Assembly: GCA_947627725.1 (NCBI GenBank)
Contig: CANQXE010000003.1
Span: 62,001-126,000, forward strand
Direction: 5' to 3'
Origin: an uncultured Clostridia bacterium
Lineage (GTDB): Bacteria; Bacillota; Clostridia; Oscillospirales; Acutalibacteraceae
DNA length: 64,000 bases
In this document: positions 51,848 to 61,588 of the stretch, piece after piece
Layout of the letters: every line of letters begins with the position of its first letter
How positions within the stretch are numbered: position 1 is the stretch's first letter
Program-made: the position numbers and the translations under genes
Notes under the pieces: model-generated
The model's database searches: none
What the model was told of the DNA's origin: nothing
The model's input: the letters and a program-made list of their open reading frames with translations, nothing else

Positions 51848-53416
51848 ATGAAAACTAAGATTTTATCTACAAGTGAATATGACATTGCTCTTGCGGGTGA
51901 AATTATCAGAAACGGCGGGCTTGTTGCCTTTCCTACCGAAACGGTATATGGGTTAGGCGCAAACGCGCTTGATGAAAACGCGGTTAAAAAAATTTATGAG
52001 GCTAAGGGCAGACCGAGTGATAATCCTCTCATTGTTCATATAAGCGAAAAGGAGGATCTTGCTCCCTTGGTTAAGGAAATCACTCCAAAGGCGCAGGCGC
52101 TTATTGACGCCTTTTTCCCTGCACCTCTTACGATTATTCTGCCTAAGAGCGATTTGGTGGGAAATACCGTCAGCGGAGGACTTGATACGGTAGCTGTGCG
52201 TATGCCTGAAAACGATACCGCAAGAAGACTGATTAAAACCGCAGGCTGTCCGATTGCCGCGCCGAGCGCAAACACGTCGGGTCTGCCTTCACCGACAAAG
52301 GCAAAGTATGTTATTGATGATATGAACGGTAAAATTGACGCGATAATCGACGGCGGCGATTGTAAATTCGGTGTGGAGTCAACCGTTATTACACTTGCGG
52401 CAGACCCTCCCTCTATTCTGAGACCGGGTGCGGTAACCAAGGAAATGATTGAAACCGTTATAGGCAGGGTGAATGTTGACCGTGCGGTTTTAGAGGGTAT
52501 GGATAATAGTCAGACGGCAGCGTCTCCGGGTATGAAATACAAGCACTATGCCCCTAAGGCAAAGGTGATTATCGTAGACGCCGATAAAAAAGCATATGAG
52601 GATTTTGTCAATTCAAGAAAAAACGCCTTTGCGCTTTGCTTTGAGGGTGATAATGTCAATATACCAAAGCTGACCTATGGAAAAGAGAACGATGATTTAT
52701 CACAGGCGAGGGAGCTTTTTGACGCACTGAGACGGCTTGATGAAATGGGCGCGGAAAAGGTCTACGCAAGAATACCGAATACCGACGGTGTCGGTATGGC
52801 TGTTTACAACAGGCTCATAAGAGCCGCCGCATTCAAAATAATTGATTTGAAAAAACCGTTTTTTATAGGGCTTACAGGGCAGACCGGTGCGGGCAAGGGA
52901 TATGTTTGCCGGTACCTGTCAAGACTCGGCTTTAATATTCTTGACAGTGACAGATACGTAAAAAAAATTTATGAAAATAATCCCGCTCTTTTAAAGAAAC
53001 TTGCGGAAGAATTCGGGAATGATATATTAGTGAACGGAAGACTTGACAGAAAAAGGCTTGCGGATATTGCCTTTTCGTCAAAGGAAAACACGAAAAGGCT
53101 CAATGAAATTGTTCACCCCGAGGTTATTTCGCTTTGTGAAAAAGAGGCAAAGCCGCCTGCTGTTCTGGATGCGCCCCAGCTTTTTGAGGCAAACGCGCAG
53201 TCACGCTGTTATAAGGTGATAAGCGTTGTTGCTTCTTATGAAACAAGACTTAAAAGGATTTTGTTAAGAGACGGCATAACAAAAGAACAGGCGGACGCAA
53301 GAATTAACGCACAGCTTGGCGAAGAATACTATAAAAATAATTCCGACTTTGTTATTTATAACAACGGAGAAAATATTGAAAAACAAATTGAAAAAATTAT
53401 GGAGGAAATACTATGA
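51848..53416 (+). CDS. Sua5-type threonylcarbamoyl-AMP synthase fused to dephospho-CoA kinase
   Basis: One uninterrupted 522-codon frame holds two enzymes. Residues 1-330 form a complete Sua5: the YrdC part (VAFPTETVYGLGANAL, GRPSDNPLIVHIS, APSANTSG) that makes threonylcarbamoyl-AMP for tRNA t6A, and the Sua5 C-domain (SPGMKYKHYAPKAKV). Residues 336-522 match CoaE, the last step of CoA synthesis: P-loop GLTGQTGAGK at 341-350, LDSDRYVKKIY, VHPEVISL and LDAPQLFEA. No internal start with a ribosome site is evident at the junction (AAFKIIDLKKPFFIG). Both parts look intact. The next gene overlaps by 4 bases. TsaC/Sua5 and CoaE are usually separate genes. Confidence 0.88.
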   Translation: MKTKILSTSEYDIALAGEIIRNGGLVAFPTETVYGLGANALDENAVKKIYEAKGRPSDNPLIVHISEKEDLAPLVKEITPKAQALIDAFFPAPLTIILPKSDLVGNTVSGGLDTVAVRMPENDTARRLIKTAGCPIAAPSANTSGLPSPTKAKYVIDDMNGKIDAIIDGGDCKFGVESTVITLAADPPSILRPGAVTKEMIETVIGRVNVDRAVLEGMDNSQTAASPGMKYKHYAPKAKVIIVDADKKAYEDFVNSRKNAFALCFEGDNVNIPKLTYGKENDDLSQARELFDALRRLDEMGAEKVYARIPNTDGVGMAVYNRLIRAAAFKIIDLKKPFFIGLTGQTGAGKGYVCRYLSRLGFNILDSDRYVKKIYENNPALLKKLAEEFGNDILVNGRLDRKRLADIAFSSKENTKRLNEIVHPEVISLCEKEAKPPAVLDAPQLFEANAQSRCYKVISVVASYETRLKRILLRDGITKEQADARINAQLGEEYYKNNSDFVIYNNGENIEKQIEKIMEEIL

Positions 53417-54819
53417 GCGAAAAAACAAAGGCGCAGGAGCTTAAGGAGCTTCTTTTTAACAAAAAGGAAAACGGCGTTGATTTTATGAGTGAGGAGGAGC
53501 TGAAAGCCTGTGACGATTTCTGCGAGGGATATAAAAAATTCCTTTTTGAAAACAAGACGGAAAGAGAATTCGCAAAATCCGCATTAGAGCTTGCAAGGAA
53601 GAACGGCTTTACTGAATTTGACAAGTTCGGAGATGAGCTTAAAGCCGGCTCAAAGGTTTATTATTTTAACAGAGGAAAAGCTATTATCCTTTGCGTTAAG
53701 GGTACCCGTCCGGTCAAGGACGGCGTGCGTATCAGCGCCGCGCATATTGATTCCCCCCGTATTGACCTTAAGCAGTGCCCTGTATATGAGGACGGCTCAC
53801 TCGGCTTTTTCAAGACGCATTATTACGGAGGTATCAAAAAGTATCAGTGGACAGCTATTCCGCTTTCACTTCACGGCAGAATCTGTAAGAATGACGGCAG
53901 TTATGTTGACATAAAGGTCGGCGAGGAGCCTGGAGAGCCTAAATTCTGTATAACTGATATTTTACCTCATCTCGGCGCAGAGCAGATGGCAAGAAAGGCA
54001 AACGAGATAGTTAAGGGCGAGGAGCTTAATGTTGTTATCGGCTCACGTCCTTTTAAGGACGACAAGGAAAGCGAAAAGATTAAGCTTAACATACTCAATA
54101 TTCTTTACGAAAAATATGGTATTGTTGAGCGTGATTTTCTTTCCGCGGAGCTTGAGCTTGTGCCTGCCTTTACCGTTGACGATATCGGCTTTGACAGAAG
54201 CCTTATCGGCGGATACGGTCACGACGACCGTGTCTGCTCATATCCTGCTATGCAGGCGATTTTTGCTCTTGATACCGCGCCCGAGTACACAGCAATCACC
54301 GTTTTAACGGATAAAGAGGAAACAGGCTCTGACGGAAATACCGGTCTCAATTCAAGCTATCTTAAATATTTTATTGAGGATTTGGCACGACTTGAAGGCT
54401 GTGAGGGAAGAGATGTCCTTTCAAATTCAAAGTGCCTTTCAGCCGATGTAAACGCCGCGTTTGACCCCACATGGCCAACTCAGTTTGAAAAGAATAACGC
54501 GTCATTTATCAATGAGGGCGTTGTGGTTACGAAATTCACGGGTGCGCGGGGCAAAAGCGGAACGAGCGACGCATCTGCCGAGTATGTAAGCTTTGTTAAG
54601 AATTTACTTGAAAGCAACGGCGTTCTGTGGCAGAGCGGTGAGCTTGGCAAGGTTGACGCGGGCGGCGGCGGAACGGTCGCTATGTATATCGCAAACCTTG
54701 ACGTTGATGTTATTGACGTGGGTGTGCCTGTTCTTTCTATGCATTCGCCGTATGAAATTGTCAGCAAGATTGACACCTATATGGCTTATAAGGCGTTTGT
54801 TACCTTCTTCGCAAAATAA
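53413..54819 (+). CDS. M18 family aspartyl aminopeptidase
   Basis: The 468-residue metallopeptidase trims N-terminal, often acidic, residues from peptides in the cytoplasm. Family marks are RISAAHIDSPRIDLKQ (metal-binding histidine), TDKEETGSDGNTGLNSS (catalytic and metal glutamates), ADVNAAFDP and VPVLSMHSPYEIVSKIDTYM near the end. The length fits bacterial ApeA/ApeB-like enzymes. Its ATG overlaps the previous stop by 4 bases, so it is co-translated with the Sua5-CoaE gene, with GGAGG in that gene's end. Confidence 0.9.
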   Translation: MSEKTKAQELKELLFNKKENGVDFMSEEELKACDDFCEGYKKFLFENKTEREFAKSALELARKNGFTEFDKFGDELKAGSKVYYFNRGKAIILCVKGTRPVKDGVRISAAHIDSPRIDLKQCPVYEDGSLGFFKTHYYGGIKKYQWTAIPLSLHGRICKNDGSYVDIKVGEEPGEPKFCITDILPHLGAEQMARKANEIVKGEELNVVIGSRPFKDDKESEKIKLNILNILYEKYGIVERDFLSAELELVPAFTVDDIGFDRSLIGGYGHDDRVCSYPAMQAIFALDTAPEYTAITVLTDKEETGSDGNTGLNSSYLKYFIEDLARLEGCEGRDVLSNSKCLSADVNAAFDPTWPTQFEKNNASFINEGVVVTKFTGARGKSGTSDASAEYVSFVKNLLESNGVLWQSGELGKVDAGGGGTVAMYIANLDVDVIDVGVPVLSMHSPYEIVSKIDTYMAYKAFVTFFAK

Positions 54820-54870
54820 TTTACAGGTGGCTTTATAAGGATTGTTTAATATAATGATAATGGTGATACT

Positions 54871-55665
54871 ATGAACAAAATTCTTGTAGTGGGGACAGGC
54901 GGTACGATTGCCTCAGCAAAGGGCGAAAATATCAGCCTTGACAATCCGTTTAAGATACTTGATTATATTGAATGTAAAAATGTTGCCTTTGACTGTGTGT
55001 CACCGTTTTCAGTATTATCCGAAAATATAAGTCTTGACCTGTGGCAGGAGCTTATTGATTATTTAAACACGGTTGATTTTGAAAAATATGACGGAGTAAT
55101 TATTCTTCACGGTTCCGATACCTTAGCGTATACAGGTGCGCTTATCGGGAATATTTTTTATAACAGGACGATTGTTCTCGTCGCGTCCGATAAACCGCTT
55201 GAGGATGCCACATCAAATGCGATTCCGAATTTTGAAAACGCCGTTGATTTTATCTGTGACAAGGTTGTCGGTGTGTATATCAGTTATGATAAGCTGTTCA
55301 GGGCGGTAAGAACGGTAAGCGCCGGCGATAATGACGAATTTTTAGCTGTCGGCAAGCAGCTTGAGCCTGTAAAAAACTGCGTGCTTAACAGGAAAAATAT
55401 TCTTGTTATCAGACCGTATGTCGGTATAGATTATAATAATTACAAGCTTGACCGTGTAGATGCGGTGCTGCATACAATGTATCATTCCGCAACCGCGCCG
55501 GAGGGAGTTAAGGCATTTATACAAAAATGCAAGGATAAAAATATACCGTTTTATTTTGTAACTCCGAAATCGAGCGCCGACTATGAAAGCTCAAAGGAGT
55601 TTGAAAATATAATTTTCAATTCAACTATGGAAAATGCTTTTGCAAGATTACTGTTGACAAAATAA
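54871..55665 (+). CDS. asparaginase/glutaminase-family amidohydrolase, short form
   Basis: The 264-residue protein has the two active-site threonine motifs of type I/II asparaginases, VGTGGTIASAKG and ILHGSDTLAYTGALI, and a lysine-containing ASDKPLEDATSN segment. The family usually has 320-350 residues; here the smaller C-terminal domain is short, although the end (NSTMENAFARLLLTK) looks complete. It may act on asparagine or be a related amidase. GGTGAT precedes the ATG. The end of the gene carries the -35 of the trp leader promoter. Confidence 0.82.
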   Translation: MNKILVVGTGGTIASAKGENISLDNPFKILDYIECKNVAFDCVSPFSVLSENISLDLWQELIDYLNTVDFEKYDGVIILHGSDTLAYTGALIGNIFYNRTIVLVASDKPLEDATSNAIPNFENAVDFICDKVVGVYISYDKLFRAVRTVSAGDNDEFLAVGKQLEPVKNCVLNRKNILVIRPYVGIDYNNYKLDRVDAVLHTMYHSATAPEGVKAFIQKCKDKNIPFYFVTPKSSADYESSKEFENIIFNSTMENAFARLLLTK

Positions 55666-55682
55666 AAATAAAATGTTATGAT
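55654..55682 (+). promoter_or_regulatory. promoter of the trp operon leader
   Basis: TTGACA, 17 bases, TATGAT with TG one base upstream of the -10. The -35 lies inside the asparaginase gene's last codons. Transcription should begin near 55689, just before the T-box. Confidence 0.8.
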
Positions 55683-55688
55683 AAACGA

Positions 55689-55965
55689 AATTGAATATCA
55701 AACCGATGAGGCGGAGATAAAAATAAGATACGCAATTACAGAGAGCTTCCGGCGCTGAAAAAGGAGCATTAAACGGCTTATTAAATGGACCGCTGAGGGT
55801 ACGGTGAAAGGCTGATGCCGAGTATTCCGTAACGTGTTGACCTGCGTTAACGGTCGGAGATATGATAGTATCTTGCAAAGAGTATGGGAGTCCCATAAAT
55901 CAAGGTGGCACCGCGGAATGTAATTTCGTCCTTGGTAATACGTATGTATTGCCGAGGACTTTTTT
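55689..55965 (+). ncRNA. tryptophan-specific T-box leader
   Basis: The leader has the T-box AAGGTGGCACCGCGG at 55902-55916, a structured stem I with GAGAG and GCTGAAAAAGG elements, a candidate specifier TGG at 55786-55788 followed by A, and a terminator hairpin at 55928-55959 (14-bp stem with two mismatches) ending in TTTTTT. Uncharged tRNA-Trp should pair with the specifier and the T-box and favour the antiterminator. The specifier reading agrees with the trp genes downstream. Confidence 0.93.
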
Positions 55966-55966
55966 A
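55928..55966 (+). terminator. T-box controlled terminator before trpE
   Basis: GTCCTTGGTAATAC pairs with GTATTGCCGAGGAC (two mismatches or wobble pairs) across a 4-base loop, followed by TTTTTTATTTT. It overlaps the antiterminator made by the T-box. Confidence 0.88.
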
Positions 55967-56011
55967 TTTTCTTTTGTATCTTGCAAGGTCGGAATTTTGG
56001 GAGATGACTTT

Positions 56012-57478
56012 ATGATTACTAAACCGGAAATTGATGAAATCAAAAACAAGTTTTCATCATTTAAAACCGTTCCCGTAAGCACGCAGCTGCCTGCACGAAT
56101 AAGCGCGCTTGAGGTGCTTAAAAAGCTGAAAAAAATCAGCTCTCACTGCTATATGCTTGAATCTGTGGAGGACACAAGCGAAACCGGACGCTACACCTTT
56201 CTCGGCTTTGACCCGAAGGCTGAAATCAGTTGTAAAAATTATGAAGTGACGGTAATTGACGAATACTCGGTAAAAAGAGTTCACGACAATCCGAAAGCTT
56301 ATATTAAACAGATTCTTGACGAGCATAAAAGCCCGAAACTCGATTTTCTTCCCACCTTTACAGGCGGACTTGTGGGTTATTTCGGCTATGATTATATTAA
56401 ATACAGTGAGCCTAATCTTAATCTTGACGCTGATGACGACGGAAGCTTTAAAGACGTTGACCTTATGCTTTTTGATAAGGTTATCGCCTTTGATAACAGG
56501 GAAAATAAATTATTTCTTATTGTAAATATTCAGACCCGTGATTTGGAGAAAAATTACTCGATTGCTGTTAAAGAGCTTGAAATAATGAAAAATATTATTG
56601 AAAACGGCGAATCGGATAATCCGCCGAAGCCTGTACTTAAATCACGGTTCAAGCCTCTTTTTAACGGCGAGCAGTACGGCGCAATGGTTGAAAAGGCAAA
56701 GCAGTATATCCGTGAGGGTGATATTTTTCAGGTTGTGCTTTCAAACCGTCTTGAGGCTGAAATGGATGGTTCCCTCTTCGGCGCGTATGAGGTTTTAAGA
56801 AAGCTTAATCCGTCACCGTATATGTTTTATTTTTCATCTGACGATATAGAGATTGCGGGAGCATCGCCGGAAACGCTCGTAAAGCTTGAAAACAAAACGC
56901 TGTACACTTATCCGCTTGCGGGCACACGTCCGAGAGGAAAGACTCCTAAGGAGGACGAGGAGCTTGAAAAGGGACTTTTAAAAGACCCAAAGGAGCTGTC
57001 GGAGCATAATATGCTTGTTGACCTCGGCAGAAACGATTTAGGTAAAATCAGTAAATTCGGTACAGTTAAGGTTGACAAGTATCATCAGATACTTAAATTC
57101 AGCCACGTTATGCATATCGGCTCTACCGTAAAGGGCGAAATACGGGAGGATAAATCGGCTCTTGACGCCGTTGATGCCGTTCTTCCCGCAGGCACGCTTT
57201 CGGGCGCTCCGAAAATAAGAGCTATGGAAATAATAAACGAGCTTGAAAATAACAAGCGAGGCATATACGGCGGCGCAATCGGTTATATAGATTTGACGGG
57301 AAATCTTGATACTTGTATCGCAATCCGCATTGCTTTTAAGAAAAACGGCAGGGTTTATGTTCGTTCGGGTGCGGGTATAGTTGCCGATTCCGTTCCCGCA
57401 AAGGAGCATCAGGAATGTATAAATAAAGCAAAGGCTGTAATTAAGGCTCTGGAAATCAGTCAGGAGGAGCGGGCATGA
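56012..57478 (+). CDS. trpE: anthranilate synthase component I
   Basis: TrpE makes anthranilate from chorismate and ammonia supplied by TrpG. The 488-residue protein has the feedback-binding segment CYMLESVEDTSETGRYTFLG near residue 45 and the catalytic core with GASPETLVKL, LPAGTLSGAPKIRAMEII and GGAIGYIDLTGN. The open frame extends back through the T-box terminator to 55862, but GGGAG at 55999-56003 fits the ATG at 56012. trpG overlaps its end by 4 bases. Confidence 0.96.
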   Translation: MITKPEIDEIKNKFSSFKTVPVSTQLPARISALEVLKKLKKISSHCYMLESVEDTSETGRYTFLGFDPKAEISCKNYEVTVIDEYSVKRVHDNPKAYIKQILDEHKSPKLDFLPTFTGGLVGYFGYDYIKYSEPNLNLDADDDGSFKDVDLMLFDKVIAFDNRENKLFLIVNIQTRDLEKNYSIAVKELEIMKNIIENGESDNPPKPVLKSRFKPLFNGEQYGAMVEKAKQYIREGDIFQVVLSNRLEAEMDGSLFGAYEVLRKLNPSPYMFYFSSDDIEIAGASPETLVKLENKTLYTYPLAGTRPRGKTPKEDEELEKGLLKDPKELSEHNMLVDLGRNDLGKISKFGTVKVDKYHQILKFSHVMHIGSTVKGEIREDKSALDAVDAVLPAGTLSGAPKIRAMEIINELENNKRGIYGGAIGYIDLTGNLDTCIAIRIAFKKNGRVYVRSGAGIVADSVPAKEHQECINKAKAVIKALEISQEERA

Positions 57479-58041
57479 TACTTTTAATTGATAATTACGA
57501 TTCCTTTTCATATAATCTTTATCAGCTTATCGGTACGGTAAATCCCGACATAAAGGTTATCAGAAACGACGAAATGACAGTTGATGAAATCAGGGAGCTT
57601 GAACCTGAATATATAATTCTTTCTCCGGGACCTAAACGTCCTGCCGACGCGGGAGTTTGTATTGAGGTCGCAAGACAGCTTGGTAAAATGTCAAAAATAC
57701 TTGGTGTCTGCCTCGGTCACCAGTCAATCTGTGAAGCGTTCGGCGCAAAGGTCAGCTATGCAAAGGAGCTTATGCACGGTAAGCAGAGCGTGTGTACAAT
57801 TGACAACACATCTCCTGTTTTCAAGGGGCTTAATGATAGAATACCTGTTGCAAGGTATCATTCACTTTCCGCTGTTGAAAGCACAATGCCCGACTGCTTA
57901 CAGGTTATCGCAAGGACGGATGACGGAGAAATTATGGCGGTAAAGCACAAGGATATGGATATATACGGTTTACAGTTTCATCCCGAGTCAATTATGACTC
58001 CCGACGGAATTACGATAATTAAAAATTTTTTGGAGGCATAG
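57475..58041 (+). CDS. trpG: anthranilate synthase component II (glutamine amidotransferase)
   Basis: TrpG takes ammonia from glutamine for TrpE. The 188-residue class I amidotransferase has IDNYDSFSYNL at the start, the catalytic cysteine in GVCLGHQSICEAFG and the His-Glu pair in LQFHPESIMTPDG. It may also serve p-aminobenzoate synthesis (PabA), as in several Bacillota; no separate pabA is visible here. The ATG overlaps the trpE stop (ATGA) and GGAGG precedes it; trpD begins 2 bases after its stop. Confidence 0.95.
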   Translation: MILLIDNYDSFSYNLYQLIGTVNPDIKVIRNDEMTVDEIRELEPEYIILSPGPKRPADAGVCIEVARQLGKMSKILGVCLGHQSICEAFGAKVSYAKELMHGKQSVCTIDNTSPVFKGLNDRIPVARYHSLSAVESTMPDCLQVIARTDDGEIMAVKHKDMDIYGLQFHPESIMTPDGITIIKNFLEA

Positions 58042-58043
58042 CT

Positions 58044-59057
58044 ATGATAAACGAATTATTAAATAAGGTTGCGGCAAAAAAAGACCTTACCTTTGAGGAG
58101 GCAAGGCAGGCTGTTGACGAAATTATGAGTGGTGAGGTTTCGCCTGTTGTGATTTCATCCTTTCTGACAGCACTCGCAATGAAGGGCGAAACAGACGACG
58201 AAATCGCGGGCGCGGCGAAAGGTATGCGCTCAAAGGCGCTTGAGTTTAAAATCGACGGTCACGCGCTTGATATTGTAGGAACAGGCGGAGACAAGTCAAA
58301 TTCCTTTAACATTTCTACCGTATCCGCGTTTGTTGCGGCGGCAGCGGGCGTTACAATCGCCAAGCACGGCAATCGTGCGGCGTCGTCAAAATGCGGCACT
58401 GCCGACTGCCTTGAGGCTCTCGGTGTGAAAATCGACTGTGAGCCCGAGGTTATGCAAAAGAGCCTTGCTGAAAACAGGATAGTATTTTTCTTTGCGCAGA
58501 AATACCACAGCGCAATGCGTTTTGTCGGTCCTGTCCGCAAGGAAATCGGCATCAGAACAGTATTTAATATTCTCGGTCCGCTTACTAATCCCGGTCACGC
58601 AGACCAAATGGTGCTCGGTGTGTTCAGCCGTGAGTTTGTACCTAAGATTGCAAAGGCGCTTACAAAGCTCGGCGTAACGGACGCGCTCGTTGTTTACGGA
58701 CTTGACGGTCTTGATGAAATCAGCGCGAGCAGTGGAACTGCTGTTGCTGAAATCCGCGACGGAAAAATTACCGAATATGAAATCAAGCCCGAGGATTTCG
58801 GTCTTGAAAGAGCGGACAGGAAGGAGCTTCTCGGCGGAACGCCGCAGGAGAATGCGCAAATTGCATTAAATATTCTTCAGGGCAGAGGCACCAAGGCACA
58901 GAATACAGCGGTTATCCTTAACGCGGGAGCGTGTATTTATGTAGCCCAAAAGGGTATTTCTATGGAGGATGCTGTCAAAAAGGCGGAGGAAATTCTTATG
59001 TCAGGCGAGGGCTATAAGGTCCTTCAGGGCTTTATCAGGACAACTAACGAGGCTTGA
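58044..59057 (+). CDS. trpD: anthranilate phosphoribosyltransferase
   Basis: TrpD joins anthranilate and PRPP. The 337-residue protein has the PRPP-binding DIVGTGGDKSNSFNISTVSA, KHGNRAASSKCGTADCLEAL, and FNILGPLTNP signatures, the normal length for the family. It lies within the trp operon, with a 2-base gap after trpG. The trpC start follows 2 bases after its stop. Confidence 0.97.
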   Translation: MINELLNKVAAKKDLTFEEARQAVDEIMSGEVSPVVISSFLTALAMKGETDDEIAGAAKGMRSKALEFKIDGHALDIVGTGGDKSNSFNISTVSAFVAAAAGVTIAKHGNRAASSKCGTADCLEALGVKIDCEPEVMQKSLAENRIVFFFAQKYHSAMRFVGPVRKEIGIRTVFNILGPLTNPGHADQMVLGVFSREFVPKIAKALTKLGVTDALVVYGLDGLDEISASSGTAVAEIRDGKITEYEIKPEDFGLERADRKELLGGTPQENAQIALNILQGRGTKAQNTAVILNAGACIYVAQKGISMEDAVKKAEEILMSGEGYKVLQGFIRTTNEA

Positions 59058-59059
59058 CT

Positions 59060-59848
59060 ATGGGTACAATTTTAAATACCATTGCAGAATACACCGAAAA
59101 AAGATATGCCTCAATAATTAAAAATAAACCGTTTGAAAAGATAAAAGCACAGGCGCTTGCCATGCCGAAGGGAAGCTTCGAATTTGAAAAGGCGTTAAAA
59201 GAAGACGGACTTTCTTTTATATGCGAGGTTAAAAAGGCGTCACCGTCGAAGGGTGTTATCGCGGAGGATTTTCCATATCTTAAAATCGCGCAGGAGTACG
59301 AAAAAGCAGGCGCTGCCTGTATAAGCTGTCTTACCGAGCCTAAATGGTTTATGGGAAGCGATAAGTATCTAAAGGAGATTGTGCAAGTCGTTTCTATTCC
59401 TGTTTTGAGAAAGGATTTTACGGTATGCGAATATCAGATATATGAGGCAAAGCTCCTCGGGGCAAAGGCGGTGCTCTTAATCTGTGCTCTGCTTGATACG
59501 GATACAATTAAAGAATATATTAAAATTTGCGACAGTCTTGGTATTTCCGCGGTTGTTGAGGCGCACGACGAAAGGGAAGTAAATTCAGCCCTCACGGCAG
59601 GCGCAAGGATTATCGGAGTGAATAACAGAAATCTTAACGATTTTACGGTTGATGTAAATAACTCAACAAAATACCGCAGTATGATACCTCGGGATGTTAT
59701 ATTTGTATCCGAAAGCGGTATCAGAACCCACAGGGATATCCAGGTTTTGCTTGATAATAAAACAGACGCTGTTTTAATCGGGGAAACGCTTATGAGAGCT
59801 GACAATAAAAAGGCTGTACTGAAGGAGCTTTTATATGGCAAAAATTAA
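59060..59848 (+). CDS. trpC: indole-3-glycerol phosphate synthase
   Basis: TrpC closes the indole ring in the fourth step of tryptophan synthesis. The 262-residue TIM-barrel has FICEVKKASPSKG (catalytic lysine and substrate-binding part), SIPVLRKDFTVCEYQI and GVNNRNLNDFTVD, and ends before VFVSESGI and AVLIGETLMR. The frame opens with TTG at 59054, but GAGG upstream fits the ATG at 59060. Its end overlaps trpF by 14 bases. Confidence 0.96.
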   Translation: MGTILNTIAEYTEKRYASIIKNKPFEKIKAQALAMPKGSFEFEKALKEDGLSFICEVKKASPSKGVIAEDFPYLKIAQEYEKAGAACISCLTEPKWFMGSDKYLKEIVQVVSIPVLRKDFTVCEYQIYEAKLLGAKAVLLICALLDTDTIKEYIKICDSLGISAVVEAHDEREVNSALTAGARIIGVNNRNLNDFTVDVNNSTKYRSMIPRDVIFVSESGIRTHRDIQVLLDNKTDAVLIGETLMRADNKKAVLKELLYGKN

Positions 59849-60407
59849 GATTTGCGGTTTAAGGCGCAAAGAGGATATTGAATATGTCAATGAGCTTAAG
59901 CCTGATTTTATAGGCTTTATTCTGACAGACGGTTTTAAGCGGAGCATCGGCGAAAAGCAGGCGGCTGTGCTTAAATCGGGGCTAAATAAAAGCATTAAGG
60001 CTGTCGGCGTTTTTGTAAATGACGATGCCGAAAGAATAAACAGGCTTGTTAATGAAGGAATTATTGACATGGTTCAGCTTCACGGGCAGGAATCCTCGGA
60101 ATTCTGCGATAAAATTAATGCGCCTGTTATAAAATATTTCAGTCCCGATATGTTTGACAGGACAGATGAATATAATACCGATTATTTTTTGTTTGATTCC
60201 GGAACGGGTACGGGAAAGACGTTTGACTGGAGCAAAGTTCCTAAAACAGATAAGCCTTTTTTCCTTGCTGGAGGACTTAATACCGATAATATAAAAGAGG
60301 CGGTCAGGAGGATAAATCCTTTCTGTATTGACCTTTCTTCAGCGGTTGAAACAAACGGAGTCAAGGATTATAAAAAGATAAAACAAGTTATGGAGTGTAC
60401 GAAATGA
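59835..60407 (+). CDS. trpF: phosphoribosylanthranilate isomerase
   Basis: TrpF carries out the third step, an Amadori rearrangement. The 190-residue protein begins [17 protein letters not shown] with the catalytic cysteine, has [14 protein letters not shown] and [13 protein letters not shown], and [12 protein letters not shown] near the end. It is slightly shorter than usual but all conserved segments are visible. The ATG overlaps trpC by 14 bases and its stop overlaps trpB by 4. Confidence 0.95.
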   Translation: MAKIKICGLRRKEDIEYVNELKPDFIGFILTDGFKRSIGEKQAAVLKSGLNKSIKAVGVFVNDDAERINRLVNEGIIDMVQLHGQESSEFCDKINAPVIKYFSPDMFDRTDEYNTDYFLFDSGTGTGKTFDWSKVPKTDKPFFLAGGLNTDNIKEAVRRINPFCIDLSSAVETNGVKDYKKIKQVMECTK

Positions 60408-61588
60408 GCAAAGGAAGATACGGTATTCACGGCGGTCAATATATACCTGAAACGCTGATGAATGAAATACAAAATCTTGAAAAGTCATATGAGCATTATA
60501 AAAACGACCCCGAATTCAATGAGGAGCTGGGTAAGCTTTTCAGGGAATATGCGGGCAGACCGTCGCTTCTTTATTATGCTAAGAAGATGACGAAGGATTT
60601 AGGCGGAGCCAAAATCTATTTTAAGCGCGAGGACCTTAACCATACGGGAAGCCATAAAATTAACAATGTTCTCGGTCAATGCCTGCTTGCGAAAAAAATG
60701 GGCAAGACGCGTGTTATTGCGGAGACGGGTGCCGGACAGCACGGCGTTGCGACAGCAACGGCAGCCGCTCTTATGGGTATGGAATGTGAAATATTTATGG
60801 GCAAGGAGGACACGGACCGTCAGGCGCTCAATGTTTACCGTATGGAGCTTCTGGGAGCAAAAGTGCATCCCGTCACAACGGGAACTATGACGCTTAAGGA
60901 CGCTGTAAACGAGGCAATGCGTGAATGGGTGTCACGTGTTGACGATACTTTGTATGTTCTCGGCTCTGTTATGGGACCGCACCCCTATCCGATGATAGTA
61001 AGAGATTTTCAGTCCGTTATTTCAAAAGAGGCAAGAGCGCAGATACTTGAGCTTGAGGGTAAGCTGCCGACAGCAGTTATGGCATGCGTCGGAGGCGGCT
61101 CAAATGCTATGGGTATGTTTTATAATTTTATTAATGACAAGGAAGTCCGCCTTATCGGGTGCGAGGCTGCGGGAAGAGGTATTCATACAGGGGAAACCGC
61201 CGCGACTATTTCAACAGGTACGCTCGGTGTTTTTCACGGAATGAAATCGTATTTCTGTCAGAACGAATACGGTCAGATTGCTCCCGTTTATTCAATCAGC
61301 GCGGGACTTGATTATCCGGGAATAGGACCTGAGCATGCGTATCTTCACGATACGGGCAGAGCGGAATATGTGGCTGTAACCGACGATGAGGCGGTAAACG
61401 CCTTTGAGTATATTGCCAGAACCGAGGGCATCATCTGTGCGATTGAATCCGCTCACGCAGTAGCACAGCTTATTAAGATTGCTCCCGATATGAGTAAGGA
61501 CGATATTATTATCTGCTGCCTTTCGGGCAGAGGCGACAAGGATGTTGCGGCAATCGCAAGGTACAGGGGGATAGAGATAAATGAGTAA
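60404..61588 (+). CDS. trpB: tryptophan synthase beta chain
   Basis: TrpB condenses indole with serine using PLP. The 394-residue protein has [15 protein letters not shown] with the PLP lysine, [19 protein letters not shown] and [13 protein letters not shown], with SGRGDKDVA at the C-terminus. The longer frame at 60395 is rejected: the ATG at 60404, with GGAGTG 6 bases before it, overlaps the trpF stop (ATGA) and gives the usual [13 protein letters not shown]. trpA overlaps the end by 8 bases. Confidence 0.97.
   Translation: MSKGRYGIHGGQYIPETLMNEIQNLEKSYEHYKNDPEFNEELGKLFREYAGRPSLLYYAKKMTKDLGGAKIYFKREDLNHTGSHKINNVLGQCLLAKKMGKTRVIAETGAGQHGVATATAAALMGMECEIFMGKEDTDRQALNVYRMELLGAKVHPVTTGTMTLKDAVNEAMREWVSRVDDTLYVLGSVMGPHPYPMIVRDFQSVISKEARAQILELEGKLPTAVMACVGGGSNAMGMFYNFINDKEVRLIGCEAAGRGIHTGETAATISTGTLGVFHGMKSYFCQNEYGQIAPVYSISAGLDYPGIGPEHAYLHDTGRAEYVAVTDDEAVNAFEYIARTEGIICAIESAHAVAQLIKIAPDMSKDDIIICCLSGRGDKDVAAIARYRGIEINE

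Noticed and set aside
55862-56011. N-terminal extension of the trpE frame
   Set aside because: It runs through the T-box and terminator. The ribosome site and start at 56012 fit TrpE.
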